From Patescibacteria group bacterium (GTDB taxonomy: Bacteria > Patescibacteriota > Patescibacteriia > JAHJFT01), in assembly GCA_028710985.1 (NCBI GenBank), contig JAQTTB010000001.1, positions 423,397 through 457,863 on the forward strand: 34,467 nt of DNA, written 5' to 3'. Both the position numbers and the translations under genes were made by a program. Below are positions 8,534 through 17,892 of the stretch, in pieces (the stretch's first letter is position 1; every line of letters begins with the position of its first letter). Under the pieces are notes generated by a model, which ran no database searches, had not been told where the DNA came from, and saw only the letters and a program-made list of their open reading frames with translations.

Positions 8534-8575
8534 ATTTACCATCCAACTATTCGGAATGGATAAAATAGGCCCTTC

Positions 8576-10465
8576 CTAGTTCCACGCGCGTTTTGTTTTA
8601 ATGTACCAGTCGCGGATGCCGGAGAATCGGTCCGCCGGGCTGGCCATTCTCTGGATATTGATGCCCCTGACCTTGTCTGTCACCGGATAATTGTAATTTG
8701 GACTGTAGAGAAAAATTGCCGGCAGCGTTTCGGCCAAAATATTCTGGAATTTAATATATTTTTCCTTGCGCGCTTCCACGTCCGTGGTACCCCGTGCTTC
8801 TTCTAACAGTTTATCGGCGTCGCGATTTGCGAAAAGCGCGAGATTAAGCCCGGCGCTGATCTGCGATGAATGCCAAAAAGCGTAAGGATCCGGATCGAGA
8901 CCGAGAATTTCGCCAAAAAGAAGAATCTCGTAATCCTGATTTTTGATTATATCGCGTTCAAGATCCGTGCGGTCGCGTGCGTCAATTTCAACTTTGATGC
9001 CGATGCGTTCCCACTGGCCGCGAATTGCTTCAGCCACGGCCGTGTTTTCGGCGGTGTCGATTGTCGTGATTGTGAGCGTAAGATCCTGCCGTACTTCAAT
9101 CTCTTCGCCGCTTTCGTTATTTTGTTTTGTCATGACCGCGCGGTAGGTATCGCCCTCGGACAGGAATTTCCAGCCGGTTTTGTCCAGGAGTTTATTGGCT
9201 TCGTCGATATTCAATGAATATTTTTTTATATCCGGGTTATATCCGAGATAACCTTCAATAATCGGCGCGTCAATTACCTTAGCATCGCTCTTGAGCACCT
9301 CGGAAACGATTTTTCCTTTGTCGGTCGCGAGAGCGAGCGCCTGGCGGAAATTAATGTCTTTCAGTTCGGTGCGTTTTTTTTGATTGAAGAACAGAGCGGT
9401 ATATTGCGGCACCGAAGGATGATAGTAGGCGAGATCGCCGCGTCCGCGGATTTTATCCCTTGAATCACTCGGAAGGTAGCTCAAGCCCTGGATGTTTTTG
9501 TTGTTCAGCGCGTTCACGCCCTCCTCGAAAGTCGGATAAAGTTTAAAAATAATTTTATCTATATACGGAAGCTTGCCATAATAATTATCGTTCCGTTCCA
9601 GATTAAATGAATGAATCAGACCCTTTTTATCCTTGGTAAATGATTTGAATTTATACGGACCCGAGCCAATCGGTTTTTTATTGTATTCGGCGAGCTGAAA
9701 ACTCGAGGTCGGTACGTCCTCCCAGAGATGGCGCGGCAAAATTCCAACGGCGAGAGTAACGAGGAACGGAGCGAACGGCTCATCCAGCATGAATTTGACG
9801 GTGAGATCATCAACTTTTTCCACGCTGACGCGGCGGAAGCTCACACTGAGCGGACTTGCGAGGTAGGGATTTTTAATACTCTCGAATGTAAAGATAACAT
9901 CGTCGGCCGTAACCTGCGCGCCATCGTGCCAGCGCGCGTCTCCGCGGAGGCGGAACGTGTAGGTTTTGCCGTCCTCGCTGGTTTCATACGATTCGGCAAG
10001 CTCGGGTTCAATGCCGCCGTCCGGCGTAATGCGCACCAGCCCTGAGTAAACCAGGCGGGTAATGTCCAAATCAACGTCATTTGAAGGCGCGTAAATCGGA
10101 TTGATAAACTGCGGCGATCCAACCAGGCCTTCAATATATTCACCGCCGGTCTTTGGCACGTAAGCGATGTGGGCGCAGTAAAATGCTACGGCAACAGTGA
10201 TGATTGCCCCTGTCGCAATGAGCGCGGCGATCGCGACGGCAATTTTTTCTCCGCGCGTCATGACCATTCCGGCGTAGCGGAGCTGACGAAAAGTCGGCAC
10301 GCGCCGTTTACGCAAATTTAAAACAAGTTTCCGGTCAAGTTCAGCCGTACCCGCGCCCGGAAGAGAAATATTTTTTCTCATTTTAAATTTTTTGATGAGG
10401 CGGCCGAAAAACCTAAACGGAGCGCGAATCGCGCCCCCGAGCCGTCCCACAAGAGATTTTGGCAC
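8576..10465 (-). CDS. Membrane-anchored peptide ABC transporter substrate-binding protein (SBP family 5)
   Basis: This 629-residue protein belongs to the OppA/DppA-type solute-binding family. The family 5 core starts near residue 110 (GLVGSPQFINPIYAPSNDVD, then LAESYETSEDGKTYTFRLR) and runs to the C-terminus (WYIKTKRAWN). Unlike classical periplasmic binding proteins it has no lipoprotein signal: a basic cytoplasmic tail of about 70 residues precedes one membrane helix (about 74-98). It starts with GTG preceded by a weak AGGA and lies 10 bp after secG, so the two are probably co-transcribed. No permease or ATPase gene is in this window. The ligand is inferred to be a peptide from the family only. 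Confidence 0.92.
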   Translation of the reverse strand: MPKSLVGRLGGAIRAPFRFFGRLIKKFKMRKNISLPGAGTAELDRKLVLNLRKRRVPTFRQLRYAGMVMTRGEKIAVAIAALIATGAIITVAVAFYCAHIAYVPKTGGEYIEGLVGSPQFINPIYAPSNDVDLDITRLVYSGLVRITPDGGIEPELAESYETSEDGKTYTFRLRGDARWHDGAQVTADDVIFTFESIKNPYLASPLSVSFRRVSVEKVDDLTVKFMLDEPFAPFLVTLAVGILPRHLWEDVPTSSFQLAEYNKKPIGSGPYKFKSFTKDKKGLIHSFNLERNDNYYGKLPYIDKIIFKLYPTFEEGVNALNNKNIQGLSYLPSDSRDKIRGRGDLAYYHPSVPQYTALFFNQKKRTELKDINFRQALALATDKGKIVSEVLKSDAKVIDAPIIEGYLGYNPDIKKYSLNIDEANKLLDKTGWKFLSEGDTYRAVMTKQNNESGEEIEVRQDLTLTITTIDTAENTAVAEAIRGQWERIGIKVEIDARDRTDLERDIIKNQDYEILLFGEILGLDPDPYAFWHSSQISAGLNLALFANRDADKLLEEARGTTDVEARKEKYIKFQNILAETLPAIFLYSPNYNYPVTDKVRGINIQRMASPADRFSGIRDWYIKTKRAWN

Positions 10466-10475
10466 AATCCTATTC

Positions 10476-10706
10476 CTATTTAAGTATGGTGGGGAGAATA
10501 ATATTCAGCAATCCCACGAGAAAGAAAAGCACGCCAAAGACGATGCTTATTGTGAATAGAGTTTTTTCAATGCCGCGCTTGGTGCGATAGACGTTGCTGT
10601 CGCCGCCAAATGCGCTGCCCAGGCCCGTACCGCGAGCCTGAAGTAGAATAGTTGTTACGAGGATAATCGAGATAACAATCTCTACGATTCCGATGATTTT
10701 TTCCAT
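10476..10706 (-). CDS. secG: Preprotein translocase subunit SecG
   Basis: This 76-residue membrane protein of the SecYEG channel has two membrane helices (about 4-23 and 50-73). The conserved loop between them (LLQARGTGLGSAFGGDS) is diagnostic. A strong promoter lies just upstream, giving a leader of about 20 nt with no Shine-Dalgarno. The peptide-binding protein gene follows after 10 bp. Confidence 0.96.
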   Translation of the reverse strand: MEKIIGIVEIVISIILVTTILLQARGTGLGSAFGGDSNVYRTKRGIEKTLFTISIVFGVLFFLVGLLNIILPTILK

Positions 10707-10732
10707 AAATATAGCTAAATATTGATACAGAG

Positions 10733-10761
10733 ATTATAGCAAAAAATGCTCGGTAAGTCAA
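10733..10761 (-). promoter_or_regulatory. secG promoter
   Basis: On the minus strand TTGACT (10761-10756), a 17-bp spacer and TATAAT (10738-10733) form a near-consensus promoter. Its -35 overlaps the stop codon of the possible upstream small ORF. Confidence 0.88.
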
Positions 10762-10883
10762 GGCTTGGCCTTGCCCCGGATTATTTTTGCGAGGGCTCGT
10801 ACACTCGCGCCGCTTACCTTCATCTTTTTTTTCTTGCGCGCCTCGCGCCGTTCGGCCCGGGTTTGCAATTCTGCTTTGTTCAT
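10758..10883 (-). CDS. Possible small basic protein (41 aa)
   Basis: An ATG-initiated frame of 41 residues begins MNKAELQTRAERREARKKKK and ends RALAKIIRGKAKP before TGA. It is strongly basic with a predicted amphipathic helix and would suit an RNA- or ribosome-binding peptide. It fills the otherwise empty gap between secG and the divergent DsbA-like gene. The secG promoter sits across its stop codon. I have a weak impression of similar short Lys/Arg-rich ORFs in related genomes, but cannot confirm it. Its upstream TATAGGT is a poor Shine-Dalgarno. Confidence 0.5.
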   Translation of the reverse strand: MNKAELQTRAERREARKKKKMKVSGASVRALAKIIRGKAKP

Positions 10884-10904
10884 ACCTATATAAAATGTTA
10901 TAAT
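10876..10904 (+). promoter_or_regulatory. Promoter of the DsbA-like/Cys-rich operon
   Basis: A perfect extended -10, TGTTATAAT (10896-10904), lies 17 bp after a weak -35 (TTGTTC, 10876-10881). The predicted start near 10911 leaves a leader of about 17 nt before the ATG at 10928. Confidence 0.7.
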
Positions 10905-10927
10905 AATAACGAAGTTTTGTATAGCTT

Positions 10928-11710
10928 ATGGCAATCGATCCGCTTAAACCGTATGGGCTCGAAGAGCCCGAGCGTCCGTTTGTTCGGCCGTGGTACACCC
11001 ACTGGTGGGGAGTCTTTTTGATTATCATCTTTACAGTCATTATCGCCGGCGGCAGCCTTTTCGGCTGGCGCGTCTGGTCATATTACAACAAATTAAAAAC
11101 CGGGGAGCTTGCCTCTGCGGTTTTTCAGTTTCCCGACAGCTTCACTGCGTATACAACCGATGAGGGTCAGCAGGTCGTTATTCCGTTTTTTGACGTCATT
11201 ACCCAGGATGATCCGCAAACCGGTCCGATCGACGCGGCTATCACCATTGTTGAATTCGCGGATTTTAAATGTCAGTTCTGTGCCGAGTCGGCGCTCGCGG
11301 TGCGCGGCATTGCCGTTAAGTATCCAAATGATATCAGATATATTTTTCGAGATTTTCCGGTTGAGGAACTTCATGCTGGCGCGACCGCGATTCATATCGC
11401 CGGCGAGTGCGCCAAGGATCAGGGGAAATTCTGGGCGTTTCATGACAAAATTTTTCAGAATCAGGATGTCGTGACCACGGACAATATTAAGGCCTATGCC
11501 GCCCAGGTTGGCGTGGATATTGCCGAATTCGACCGCTGTTTGGCGTCAAAGAAGTATGATGGTGAAGTGGCGCGCGACATTGAAGATGCCCGTTCGGCTG
11601 GGGTTTACGGCACGCCGACATTTTTTATAAACGGCCGAAAGATTGAAGGCTCTATCCCGGCTGATCTTTTGGACCAACTTGTCCAGGGCGTGCTCGCGGC
11701 GCAGAAATAA
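10928..11710 (+). CDS. Membrane-anchored DsbA-family thioredoxin-like oxidoreductase
   Basis: The 260-residue protein has a short cytoplasmic N-terminus, one membrane helix (about 28-48) and an extracytoplasmic DsbA/thioredoxin-fold domain (about 75-255). The active site is C115-Q-F-C118 (FADFKCQFCAES) and the cis-proline loop is GTP at 228-230 (VYGTPTFFINGR), so the redox chemistry is intact. The family forms or isomerises disulfides in exported proteins. The next gene begins 3 bp after its stop and encodes a secreted protein with more than 40 cysteines, which is the obvious candidate substrate. No Shine-Dalgarno is present. Confidence 0.93.
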   Translation: MAIDPLKPYGLEEPERPFVRPWYTHWWGVFLIIIFTVIIAGGSLFGWRVWSYYNKLKTGELASAVFQFPDSFTAYTTDEGQQVVIPFFDVITQDDPQTGPIDAAITIVEFADFKCQFCAESALAVRGIAVKYPNDIRYIFRDFPVEELHAGATAIHIAGECAKDQGKFWAFHDKIFQNQDVVTTDNIKAYAAQVGVDIAEFDRCLASKKYDGEVARDIEDARSAGVYGTPTFFINGRKIEGSIPADLLDQLVQGVLAAQK

Positions 11711-11713
11711 TTT

Positions 11714-13492
11714 ATGAAGATTTTTGCTATAAAAATCAGTTCAATAGTTGCAGCCGTTTTTTTATTACTCATGCTGATTGCTCCAAACGCAATCGCGGCC
11801 GGGTGTTGCTTGGTTGAGCCGACGGAGCAAGAGACAACGGCGAAGAGCCTTGATTGTCCGGTGGCGGAATCAACCGCGGGCCAGATAGTTAGCTTTTTAG
11901 CCGATGTCGTTACGATTGGCCAGGGCGGCGAGGAGCTGTCTTCCTATATCATGTGCAAGGGAACCAAGGTTTTTGTTAAAAACTGCTACGATTCAATTAG
12001 CGCTGTAGATTGCACTAGCCAATATGGCAAGAATGCTGACTTCGATACCGATCGTTGCGGAGAGCAAAAAATTTATTCGTGCTTGAATTACGAAGCCGCG
12101 ACGTATAAAGGTCAAACGCTTGTACCAAAAATCGTTGATCCGCTTTGTTGGCCCGAGGATGAATGTATGGCCGGCTGTAAATATGGCGGCTGTTGGCAGG
12201 GGACTTCGTCCGAGTGTGTTGAGGGCAAGGGTTTTTGCTATGTTGACTACCCGAATGTTGAGCTCAACGTGCCAATCGGCGGAGTGACAACCGCCCGCGA
12301 TATTGGAAGCTATATCGCGCTTCTTTATAATTATCTTGTCGGCGTTGCCGTAATAGTCGCGATTGTCATGATTATGTACGGCGGATTCCGCTGGGTGACC
12401 GCGGCCGGCGATTCCGGGAAAATTAGTGAAGCCAAAAAAACCATGGTTGGCGCCGTGGTCGGGCTTGTTTTGGCTCTATTCTCATACACGCTTTTAAATA
12501 CAATAAATCCGGCGCTTGTCCGGCTCGATATGCCGGCGGTTAAAAAGATTCGGGCGATTTATTTTGAAGTTGAACCGGTGCGCTGCCAGGACTATGTCAC
12601 TAAATATGCCTGCGCGGAAAATAAATATAAATTTAATCTTGAAAAGGGTGAAGGTTGTGAGTGGAGATCTTTCGGCGGGCTTGGGTCGCAGTGCACGGTT
12701 AAGCCCGCTCCGGGGACCGGAGAACCCGGTGGCGTCTGCGGCTCGGGAAATAAATGCACAGGCGGAAAATGCATTATGAATATCCGTTATGCCATGGGTC
12801 CAATGGCCAGTGACTACACTACGCCAAAGAATTGGTGCAGTAACGGCGAGATGGATATGCCGTGCGACAAAGATGCGGATTGCGGCGTCGGACTTCTGTG
12901 TGATCAAAATCTCTACGCCTGCGTCGGTATGGATAGCGGCCGGCCGGTTTCCGCGGCTTGCAAAAATGACGCGGAGTGCTCCTCGGGATTATGTTATTTT
13001 GGCCAATGCCGTTCCGGGCAAAATGGCCAGTCATGCGGCGAAATCGGCCTTGAAGAAGGGGATGACGATCTTTGCGCCAGTTCGCAGGGATATAAATGTG
13101 TTGAATTCGCAAAGGGCAGCCCCTCTCTTCACAATTGGTATTGTTGTCCGCCGGCTTCGGCATCACGCGGCGGTGAACGGTGTTATGTCAAATGTACCAG
13201 CGATGCGCAGTGCGGTGGCGATTTATATTGCTGGCAAGGCAACGCTACGTTCGTATCCGCCTCGGATGCCGATAGAAGCGAGAAAGTGGCTGAATGGGAG
13301 GGTGTTTGCTTAAAAAGGGTCGGTTCCGGAGAGCGGTGTCTGAATGATAATGGATGCGAAGAGGGATTAAAGTGCAGCGATAAAGTTGCATTTCAAAAAA
13401 GCGATCCCGCGCTAACGGAATTATTAAAGGCGCCGAACGGAATGCTTATTTCATTCCCCGAACCAAAAATAAAAGTCGGCATTTGCAAGTAA
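11714..13492 (+). CDS. Very cysteine-rich membrane protein with a VirB2/TrbC pilin-like core
   Basis: The 592-residue protein has a signal peptide (about 1-28, cleavage near AIAA). A Cys-rich segment follows (31-175). Two membrane helices (about 197-222 and 241-265) flank the loop MYGGFRWVTAAGDSGKISEA, which matches the VirB2/TrbC-like pilin pattern common in Parcubacteria. A long second Cys-rich region (about 290-592) contains EB/dickkopf-like modules such as CKNDAECSSGLCYFGQC. I count about 44 cysteines. VirB2-like proteins are usually 100-150 residues, so this is a greatly enlarged form. It is translationally close to the DsbA-like gene, suggesting oxidative folding on the cell surface. 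A role in conjugation, DNA uptake or attachment cannot be told from sequence. No other secretion genes are nearby. Confidence 0.82.
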   Translation: MKIFAIKISSIVAAVFLLLMLIAPNAIAAGCCLVEPTEQETTAKSLDCPVAESTAGQIVSFLADVVTIGQGGEELSSYIMCKGTKVFVKNCYDSISAVDCTSQYGKNADFDTDRCGEQKIYSCLNYEAATYKGQTLVPKIVDPLCWPEDECMAGCKYGGCWQGTSSECVEGKGFCYVDYPNVELNVPIGGVTTARDIGSYIALLYNYLVGVAVIVAIVMIMYGGFRWVTAAGDSGKISEAKKTMVGAVVGLVLALFSYTLLNTINPALVRLDMPAVKKIRAIYFEVEPVRCQDYVTKYACAENKYKFNLEKGEGCEWRSFGGLGSQCTVKPAPGTGEPGGVCGSGNKCTGGKCIMNIRYAMGPMASDYTTPKNWCSNGEMDMPCDKDADCGVGLLCDQNLYACVGMDSGRPVSAACKNDAECSSGLCYFGQCRSGQNGQSCGEIGLEEGDDDLCASSQGYKCVEFAKGSPSLHNWYCCPPASASRGGERCYVKCTSDAQCGGDLYCWQGNATFVSASDADRSEKVAEWEGVCLKRVGSGERCLNDNGCEEGLKCSDKVAFQKSDPALTELLKAPNGMLISFPEPKIKVGICK

Positions 13493-13516
13493 AGAAAGCC
13501 TTGTCCACTCGCCCCC

Positions 13517-13545
13517 TTGCCATAGTTTAAATCATGTGCTACAAT
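13517..13545 (+). promoter_or_regulatory. Distal uvrA promoter
   Basis: TTGCCA (13517-13522), a 17-bp spacer and TACAAT (13540-13545) with an upstream TGC (extended -10) form a good promoter. Transcripts would carry a leader of about 130 nt containing three hairpins. Confidence 0.65.
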
Positions 13546-13575
13546 CTGGATTAACTTTGAATAATCCAGATTTTT
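13546..13575 (+). terminator. Hairpin with T-run in the uvrA leader
   Basis: CTGGATTA and TAATCCAG form an 8-bp stem followed by ATTTTT. It would lie at the very start of the distal uvrA transcript, so it could act as an attenuator. It is AT-rich and of only moderate stability. Confidence 0.45.
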
Positions 13576-13660
13576 GTTACTGGCTTGAAATTTTGGAGCC
13601 CGACGGCGAACAAAATTTCACTAGCAGTAACAATCCGCCGAAGCGAAGCGGAGGCGGATT
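13576..13660. repeat. Two palindromic elements in the uvrA leader
   Basis: The first is a bulged stem pairing GTTACTG with CAGTAAC and TGAAATTTTG with CAAAATTTCA (13576-13631) around a GC-rich loop. The second pairs AATCCGCC with GGCGGATT (13632-13660) around GAAGCGAAGCGGA. Both resemble dispersed repeats rather than gene-specific regulation. Confidence 0.65.
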
Positions 13661-13665
13661 GAAAC

Positions 13666-13671
13666 TAAAAT
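13666..13671 (+). promoter_or_regulatory. Possible proximal -10 for uvrA
   Basis: TAAAAT ends 9 bp before the uvrA ATG, the same geometry as the -10 elements before the FecR and valS genes. No -35 is evident, so this is suggestive only. Confidence 0.35.
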
Positions 13672-13680
13672 AGATATAAA

Positions 13681-16530
13681 ATGAAGTACGATAAGATTTC
13701 CATCAAGGGCGCCCGTGTGCATAACTTAAAAAATATTTCCCTTGATATTCCCAAGAATAAGCTGACCGTGGTTACCGGCCTTTCCGGATCGGGTAAGTCT
13801 TCACTTGCCTTTGACACCATCTATGCCGAGGGACAGCGCCGCTACATGGAAAGCCTGTCAAGTTACGCGCGCCAGTTTTTGGAAATGCAGGACAGGCCGG
13901 ACGTTGATTCCGTGGACGGCCTTTCGCCGACCATCGCAATTGATCAGCGTTCATCAAGCCATAATCCGCGCTCAACCGTGGGAACCGTTACCGAAATATA
14001 CGATTATCTTCGTGTGATTTTTGCGCGCGCCGGCCGGGCCCATTGCCCGCGCTGCGGCGGCGAAGTGAGCGAACAGACGGTCCGCGACATCGTGAAAAAA
14101 ATTTCCAATATTACCGATCGCGTCGGTATTATTTTATTATCGCCACTTGTTTTGGATGAAAAGGGCGAGCACAAATTCGTGCTTGTCGGTGCCTCAAACG
14201 CCGGATACAAGGAAGTCCGCTTTGACGGAATTGTTATGGACATTGACGAGGCGATCCGTATGAAAAAAGACAAGGTGCGGCGCCACACCATTGAGGTAGT
14301 GGTCGGCCGCGTTGGATTCGAGAACGATATTTCCGACGATGCCATGGTCGCTTTAATTAAAAAGGCGCTCGATCTTGGCAACGGCATGATTACCGTGGTC
14401 CAGGATGATGGCGAGGAATTCGCCTTAAGCCAGATGCTTTACTGCGCAAAATGTGGCATTAATCTTCCCAAACTTGAGCCGCGGCTCTTCTCTTTCAATA
14501 GTCCGCACGGCGCTTGCCCGGCCTGCACCGGCCTGGGCATCAAACTCATTCTTGACGAGGATTTGGTTATTCCGAACAAACGTTTGACCATTGCTCAGGG
14601 CGCGGTTAAACCCTGGACGCGCATTGCCGGAAATCAAACTTGGCACATCAAGCTTTTGGAAAAAGTCGGGGAGCGGCACGGATTCTCGGTCAATCAGCCG
14701 GTCGGAGACATCTCGGCCGATAAAATTAAAAAGATTCTGCACGGTACTGGCGATGAGCAGTACGAGCTTGAATGTAAATCCGTAACATTTCCGGGCATCC
14801 TGAATCAGCTCGAGCAGAAATATAAAGAAACCGATTCGGATTACGTGCGCCGCGAGATTGAAACCTACATGCAAACCCAAATTTGTCCGGTCTGCCGCGG
14901 CAAGCGCCTCCGCCCCGAGGTTCTGGCCGTCACCTTTGGCGAAAAATCAATTGATGAAGTCGTAAATATTCCGATTGTGCGCGTCAATGAGTTTTTTGAC
15001 CAAATCGGAAGCCGCAAGGGCAAAACAAAGAACTTGAAACCTGCGGCCAGCCTCTCCGATGCCGAACAGAAAATTGCCGATCAGGCGATGCGTGAAATTC
15101 GGGCGCGCCTCAAGAATCTTCTTGAGGTCGGTCTGGGTTATCTGACCCTCGACAGGAGCATTATGAGCCTCGCCGGCGGCGAATCGCAGCGCGTGCGCCT
15201 TTCCACTCAGCTCGGCACCGGTCTTTCCGGCGTTATTTACATTCTTGACGAGCCCACGGTCGGCCTGCATCCGCGTGACAATGAAAAACTTATCCGCACG
15301 CTCATGAAACTGCGCGATATGGGCAATACGGTTATCGTGGTGGAGCACGACCAAGCCATGATGGAAGCCGCGGATCACGTGATTGATATCGGTCCGGGCG
15401 CCGGCGAATACGGCGGCGAACTTATCGCCCAGGGAACCACGGCGGAAATCAAAAAGAAAAAGAGTTCACTCACCGGCGATTATCTTGCCGGCCGGAAAAA
15501 AATTGAGATCCCAAAAAAATACCGGGCTGGAAACAGGCAGGCGATTACGGTGCGCGGCGCTACGGCATTTAATCTAAAAAATATTGACGTCAAATTCCCG
15601 CTTGGCGAGTTTGTTTGCGTTACCGGCGTCTCCGGTTCCGGAAAATCGACCCTTGTTCTTGATATTCTTGGTGCGGCGCTCGCGAAAAAGTTTTATCGCG
15701 CCAAAACCGTGCCCGGCGAGCACAAAGACATTAAGGGCGTTGAAAATATCGATAAAGTCGTTACTGTGGACCAGTCGCCGATCGGCCGCACGCCCCGCTC
15801 CAACCCGGCAACTTATACCGGGGTCTTTACCGTAATCCGCGACCTGTTTGCCGAAACACCGGAAGCAAAGATGAGGGGTTTTGACGCCGGCAAGTTCAGT
15901 TTTAATGTTAAAGGCGGCGGACGCTGCGAGCATTGCTCGGGCGAAGGCTATGTCTGCATTGAAATGCAGTTCATGCCCGATGTCTACATTGAGTGCCCGG
16001 AGTGCCGCAGCCGGCGCTACAACACCGAAGCCCTGGAGATTCACCTGCGCGAGAAAAACATCGCCGATATTTTGGACATGACGGTTGAAGAAGCGCGCCG
16101 GTTCTTTTCGCAGGAACAGCTTATTTATGAAAAATTAAATATTCTGCAGGAAGTCGGTTTGGGCTACATCAAGCTTGGCCAGCCGGCAACCACGCTCTCC
16201 GGCGGCGAGGCCCAGCGTGTCAAGCTTGCCACCGAACTTGCGCGCCGCGCCACCGGCCGCACGCTCTATATTCTGGATGAGCCGACCACCGGTCTGCATT
16301 TTGAAGACATCAAGCGGCTGCTCGGCGTCCTGAATCAGCTCGTGGACAAGGGCAATACCGTGCTTGTGATTGAACATAATTTGGAGGTTATAAAATGCGC
16401 CGACTGGGTCATTGATCTCGGTCCGGACGGCGGAGACGAGGGCGGCGAACTGGTCGCCCAGGGCACGCCGCGCGATATCGTCAAAGTTAAGCGGAGCGTT
16501 ACCGGTCAATACCTGAAGAAAATCATATAA
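13681..16530 (+). CDS. uvrA: Excinuclease ABC subunit UvrA
   Basis: UvrA is the damage-sensing ATPase of nucleotide excision repair. The protein has the expected 949 residues and both ABC ATPase modules: Walker [10 protein letters not shown] (33-41) and GVSGSGKST (about 650), with signature motifs [11 protein letters not shown] (about 496) and [11 protein letters not shown] (about 838) and Walker B ILDEPT in each. CxxC zinc motifs are seen near residues 121 (CPRCGG), 254 (CAKC, with CPAC later) and 748 (CEHCSGEG, with CPEC later). No uvrB or uvrC lies in this window. It ends at a strong terminator and appears to be monocistronic. Confidence 0.98.
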   Translation: MKYDKISIKGARVHNLKNISLDIPKNKLTVVTGLSGSGKSSLAFDTIYAEGQRRYMESLSSYARQFLEMQDRPDVDSVDGLSPTIAIDQRSSSHNPRSTVGTVTEIYDYLRVIFARAGRAHCPRCGGEVSEQTVRDIVKKISNITDRVGIILLSPLVLDEKGEHKFVLVGASNAGYKEVRFDGIVMDIDEAIRMKKDKVRRHTIEVVVGRVGFENDISDDAMVALIKKALDLGNGMITVVQDDGEEFALSQMLYCAKCGINLPKLEPRLFSFNSPHGACPACTGLGIKLILDEDLVIPNKRLTIAQGAVKPWTRIAGNQTWHIKLLEKVGERHGFSVNQPVGDISADKIKKILHGTGDEQYELECKSVTFPGILNQLEQKYKETDSDYVRREIETYMQTQICPVCRGKRLRPEVLAVTFGEKSIDEVVNIPIVRVNEFFDQIGSRKGKTKNLKPAASLSDAEQKIADQAMREIRARLKNLLEVGLGYLTLDRSIMSLAGGESQRVRLSTQLGTGLSGVIYILDEPTVGLHPRDNEKLIRTLMKLRDMGNTVIVVEHDQAMMEAADHVIDIGPGAGEYGGELIAQGTTAEIKKKKSSLTGDYLAGRKKIEIPKKYRAGNRQAITVRGATAFNLKNIDVKFPLGEFVCVTGVSGSGKSTLVLDILGAALAKKFYRAKTVPGEHKDIKGVENIDKVVTVDQSPIGRTPRSNPATYTGVFTVIRDLFAETPEAKMRGFDAGKFSFNVKGGGRCEHCSGEGYVCIEMQFMPDVYIECPECRSRRYNTEALEIHLREKNIADILDMTVEEARRFFSQEQLIYEKLNILQEVGLGYIKLGQPATTLSGGEAQRVKLATELARRATGRTLYILDEPTTGLHFEDIKRLLGVLNQLVDKGNTVLVIEHNLEVIKCADWVIDLGPDGGDEGGELVAQGTPRDIVKVKRSVTGQYLKKII

Positions 16531-16568
16531 AAAATCGTCCCGACGTATCGTCGGGGCGATTTTGCTTT
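16531..16568 (+). terminator. uvrA terminator
   Basis: AAAATCG(T)CCCGACG and CGTCGGGGCGATTTT form a long stem with a 3-nt loop, followed by a T-rich tail. Its core TCCCGACG/CGTCGGG is the same word found in other palindromes of this window. Confidence 0.9.
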
Positions 16569-16590
16569 AATTGAAGGATTACTGTAAAAT
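16562..16590 (+). promoter_or_regulatory. Promoter of the tandem secreted-protein genes
   Basis: TTGCTT (16562-16567), a 17-bp spacer and TAAAAT (16585-16590) give a plausible promoter with its start near 16597, about 20 nt before the ATG. It overlaps the tail of the uvrA terminator. Confidence 0.55.
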
Positions 16591-16615
16591 ATAGATATTA
16601 TTAAATAATATTATT

Positions 16616-17890
16616 ATGAAAAAAATATTGATTTTTACTTTTATATTTGTCCTGTGTGCCGCTATCGTCGCGCCGGCTTCGGCATTGACTTATGGCAACG
16701 CGTATCCCGAGTGGGTTTACTACTGGGACGGTTCGGTTTTTACCGGCCAGACCGGGGATGCTCAAACTGACGTGCCTGGCGATGTGCCGCTCGGCCGCGA
16801 TACCGCACCCAAGAGTTCGGCGCTTTACATCACCGCCGGTTCATTTGATGGGGTAAATACTTATTTTAATGAGGTTTGGATAAATATTACTACGCCGGGA
16901 GAGGGCGGCAGTCCGGTTTGGGAATATATGGGCGACGGTTCCGGTTGGAAGACACTCACGGTTACCGATGAAACCGAATCATTTACTCACGCTGGCTGGG
17001 GCAAGGTGAGTTGGACAATCCCCTCGGACTGGATTGGCAGCTCAATTGAAGGAAAGTCCGGGCTGTGGGTGCGCGCAAAAACCGTGTTAGATTACGGTGT
17101 CCAGCCGCTTGCCGGGGAGATTAATATTCTTGCGTATAATCTTCAGGTTAAGGTTCAGGATAATTTGGATGCTTCGGTTACCGGATTGGCGGCGGATAAT
17201 TTCACGCTTTCGGATTGCAGCGACACGGCCATTCACGGAATCAGGGAACTCGGGAGCGGCGTTTATGAGCTCGCGCTTGCGACGCGCGGCGATGATCTGA
17301 ACTGCAATATCAATGTTTTAAAATCCGGCTGGACTTCTTCGGGCGCAAAATCAACCGGCGATATGGATAATAATCTCATAAGTCTTACTGCTATCCCGTT
17401 TGAACTTACCGAAGTTGTGGTGCCCCCGCCAGTCGAGGAGGAAATCGCGTTCGGTTCTCTGGTAAAAACCGAAAGCTCGAGCGCGGTTTATTATTATGCT
17501 TCAAACGGCAAGCGTTATGTTTTTCCGAATGATAAAGTATTTTTTACCTGGTATGATGATTTTTCTTCAGTGACGACAATTTCCGCCGACGAGCTCGCGG
17601 CAATGCAGATCGGTGGAAACGTTACGTACCGTCCGGGCTACAAAATGATTAAAATTCAGAGCGACCCCAAGACCTATGCCGTGACGCGCGGCGGTACGCT
17701 CCGCTGGATACAGACCGAGGCGCTCGCTACGGCTCTCTATGGCCAGGATTGGAACACCAAGATTGACGATGTGGATGTCGCGTTCTGGCCAAGCTATAAA
17801 TTCGGGACCGACATACAAAGTTCATCCGACTACGGCGCGGCATCGGAACTTACCGCCAACCCGACGATTAATATTGATTTGGGGTTATAG
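16616..17890 (+). CDS. Secreted protein with a C-terminal 'RYVFPN' module
   Basis: This 424-residue exported protein starts with a signal peptide (about 1-23, cleavage near ASA). The middle is beta-rich, with a Trp-rich region at 30-165 and an immunoglobulin-like stretch at about 175-260. A Pro/Val/Glu linker (about 267-278) leads to a C-terminal module (279-400) marked by GKRYVFPNDKVFFTWYDDF, RPGYKMIKI and AVTRGGTLRW. The same module makes up most of the next gene, 2 bp downstream. I do not know a Pfam name for it, but I believe similar 'YVFPN' segments occur in other Patescibacteria surface proteins. The aromatic, repeat-like character suggests cell-wall or surface binding. Function is unknown. 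Confidence 0.8.
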   Translation: MKKILIFTFIFVLCAAIVAPASALTYGNAYPEWVYYWDGSVFTGQTGDAQTDVPGDVPLGRDTAPKSSALYITAGSFDGVNTYFNEVWINITTPGEGGSPVWEYMGDGSGWKTLTVTDETESFTHAGWGKVSWTIPSDWIGSSIEGKSGLWVRAKTVLDYGVQPLAGEINILAYNLQVKVQDNLDASVTGLAADNFTLSDCSDTAIHGIRELGSGVYELALATRGDDLNCNINVLKSGWTSSGAKSTGDMDNNLISLTAIPFELTEVVVPPPVEEEIAFGSLVKTESSSAVYYYASNGKRYVFPNDKVFFTWYDDFSSVTTISADELAAMQIGGNVTYRPGYKMIKIQSDPKTYAVTRGGTLRWIQTEALATALYGQDWNTKIDDVDVAFWPSYKFGTDIQSSSDYGAASELTANPTINIDLGL

Positions 17891-17892
17891 AT

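Noticed and set aside
10567-11040. 157-codon minus-strand frame across secG and the DsbA-like start
   Set aside because: It overlaps two recognised genes and a divergent promoter region; its composition is low quality.
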